DNA from: an uncultured Algibacter sp.
GTDB taxonomy: Bacteria; Bacteroidota; Bacteroidia; Flavobacteriales; Flavobacteriaceae
Direction of reading: 5' to 3'
Length of the DNA stretch: 64,000 nucleotides
Assembly: GCF_947490405.1 (NCBI RefSeq)
Contig: NZ_CANLGU010000007.1
Span: 62,001-126,000 of the forward strand
This document shows, piece after piece, positions 62,902-64,000 of this stretch; position 1 is the first letter of the stretch; every line of letters begins with the position of its first letter. The position numbers and the translations under genes were made by a program. The notes under the pieces were generated by a model. It saw nothing but the letters and a program-made list of their open reading frames with translations. It was not told where the DNA came from and did not search any database.

Positions 62902-63504
62902 TCAAATTCGGTTTTTTAAATTCCGAATTCTACTTAATGTTTCGAGTGTAATTCCAATATATGAAGCTATATGTGTTAATGGAACTCTTTGTGTAATATC
63001 TGGCCTAATGGATAAAATATTATCATACTTCTGTTCTGCAGTATGAAATTGCATAGACGAAATTCTTTCCTGTTGTTGTAGCATTGTTTTTGTTACTACT
63101 ATTTTACTTAAACGTTCAAAATCACGATACTCATCAGATAGTTTTTCTATATCTTTTCTTGATATCTCCAATAGTACGGTGTCTTCTAGTAATTCTATAA
63201 AATGTGGACTTGGAATATTGAGAAAAAAGCTATTTATAGAACTAATAAAATCATTATCAAAAGCAAACCAATCAGAAATATCTTTCCCGTCTTTTAAATA
63301 GAACGCTCTTGCACAACCAGAAAATATAAAAAATGTTTTATCAGAGTATTGTCCTTCTCTAACAAGTGTTTCGCCTTTTGATAATGTTAAAACTTTAGAG
63401 GTATTTGATAATTTCTGTTGACATTCAAAAGTCAATTTAGAATATGTCTCGCTAATTCGATTTATTATTTCTTCTTTACTTACTACCATTTCGTAATGAC
63501 GCAT
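62902..63504 (-). CDS. Crp/Fnr-family transcriptional regulator
   Basis: A 200-aa protein. A cyclic-nucleotide-binding-like domain (about 20-140: LSKGETLVREGQYSDKTFFI, FSGCARAFYLKDGKDISDWF) and a C-terminal helix-turn-helix (VPLTHIASYIGITLETLSRI). No Cys cluster of Fnr, so no Fe-S sensing. Probably regulates the membrane protein downstream. Short CRP-like regulators of this form are very common in Bacteroidetes. Confidence 0.9.
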   Translation of the reverse strand: MRHYEMVVSKEEIINRISETYSKLTFECQQKLSNTSKVLTLSKGETLVREGQYSDKTFFIFSGCARAFYLKDGKDISDWFAFDNDFISSINSFFLNIPSPHFIELLEDTVLLEISRKDIEKLSDEYRDFERLSKIVVTKTMLQQQERISSMQFHTAEQKYDNILSIRPDITQRVPLTHIASYIGITLETLSRIRNLKNRI

Positions 63505-63862
63505 AATATATAGGTTAGTTCCATTTTAATGAAACTTATTGTTTGTTAAACGAATTTAGCTGAAATGTTTTTCAAAGTCAAATAATACAACAATTTCTAA
63601 GTATTACTCAAGTTATAAAAGCGTTTTTGGGCGTTACCCTAAGCGAGTTACTATTCATGCAATTTTATTTAATTATTTAATTCATGAACATAAATGTTTC
63701 GCTATATCTTTTTGAGAAGCGGTCCTGAACTAGTTTAGAAATCTCTTTGAAAAATAGCAGCAACTCAAAAAAAATATATTTAGCGTACTTAGTTAATACA
63801 CATAGAATTCTCGGTTTAGCACAAACGCACTATGCTTTTTATACCTTGTTAGCTGGTGTAAT
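63505..63862. other. Intergenic gap with repeat copy 4 and a possible attC-like end
   Basis: 358 bases, no gene. Holds repeat copy 4 (63624-63726). Just 3' of the HxlR gene on the minus strand is CACCAGCTAACAAGGTATAA, which resembles the R''-L'' end of an attC site, but I found no clear partner arm. Confidence 0.5.
63624..63726. repeat. Dispersed palindromic repeat, copy 4 (decayed)
   Basis: Head TTTTTGGGCGTTACCCTAAG, about 55 unrelated bases, then TTTCGCTATATCTTTTTGAG and AAGCGG. The normal tail (AATCCCTAACGC) is missing. Confidence 0.6.
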
Positions 63863-64000
63863 TTATTTCAAGTTTTGATTACTCCATTCCATTATCGAAG
63901 TCAAATTTTCTTTCAAAGATTTTCCTTTATTAGTCAATCGATATTCAACTTTTGGCGGAATTATTGGGTAAGATTTTCTATTAATGATATCTAATTTTTC
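63863..64000 (-). CDS. HxlR-family transcriptional regulator, 3' part only
   Basis: The last 45 codons of a leftward gene entering from the right edge. The translation EKLDIINRKSYPIIPPKVEY then RLTNKGKSLKENLTSIMEWS matches the winged-helix end of HxlR/MarR-like regulators (PxVEYxLTxxGxSL...W). Effector and target unknown. Confidence 0.85.
   Translation of the reverse strand, partial: EKLDIINRKSYPIIPPKVEYRLTNKGKSLKENLTSIMEWSNQNLK

Noticed and set aside
63780-63862. Second attC-like element after the HxlR gene
   Set aside because: Only one end (GCTAACAAGGTATAA on the minus strand) looks right; no matching arm was found, so it was mentioned but not called as an element.

Overview
The window is chromosomal DNA from a low-GC member of the Bacteroidetes, almost certainly family Flavobacteriaceae. 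The evidence is a secreted protein with a type IX secretion (T9SS) C-terminal sorting domain, many SPII lipoproteins with a short ...C-K/Q start, exact Bacteroidetes-type promoters (TAnnTTTG at -7, sometimes TTTG/TTTA about 19 bases upstream), no strong Shine-Dalgarno sequences, and Flavobacteria-typical gene sets (rsfS-ftsH-LUD-cdsA-psd-ACBP; DUF6702 next to an M1 peptidase). I see no rRNA, tRNA, CRISPR array, transposase, phage gene or integrase gene. I do not assign a genus.

Layout. 1-6.1 kb: 5' end of pepE, three tandem secreted carboxypeptidase-regulatory-like paralogues, a DUF6702 protein, an M1 metallopeptidase and tatA. 6.2-15.7 kb: a hybrid sensor kinase, then a leftward kynurenine-pathway operon (kynU, a PH-like ORFan, kmo, an atypical SDR, 3-hydroxyanthranilate dioxygenase, ACMS decarboxylase) followed by a small membrane protein and an O-methyltransferase; a divergent Fer4-CDGSH iron-sulfur protein. 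15.8-23 kb: accessory region with a lipoprotein, a methyltransferase, a decayed gene, and a leftward cluster of a membrane AraC regulator, a secreted DJ-1/beta-lactamase/TPR fusion, two NTF2-like proteins and a serine hydrolase.

23.0-25.4 kb is the most unusual stretch: three lineage-restricted genes, one frameshifted, sit between large imperfect palindromes with AAC...GTT ends, paired arms and internal hairpins. The ends flanking a gene are complementary to each other, as expected of integron gene cassettes (attC sites). No integrase is visible, so this is a candidate CALIN-type cassette cluster or an undescribed relative.

25.6-46 kb is mostly housekeeping: msrA, a coiled-coil protein, Nif3-like, lpxK, a second hybrid kinase, gap, lipA, an NRAMP relative lacking the DPGN motif, an ECF sigma factor, a GT2 glycosyltransferase, aqpZ, an ECF sigma/anti-sigma pair, murB, an aminotransferase, a retropepsin-PDZ protein, a DUF1573 protein and valS. 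46.4-53.1 kb holds ACBP, psd, cdsA, LUD, ftsH and rsfS, with divergent birA and then pyrE. 53.3-57.2 kb encodes a secreted protein built from six near-identical 375-bp repeats. 57.3-64 kb has a Nudix hydrolase, an M14 peptidase, a small protein, a SulP transporter, a membrane protein with a Crp/Fnr regulator, and the 3' end of an HxlR regulator. A dispersed palindromic repeat beginning GGGCGTTACC and ending CCTAACGC occurs in several gaps with different loop contents.
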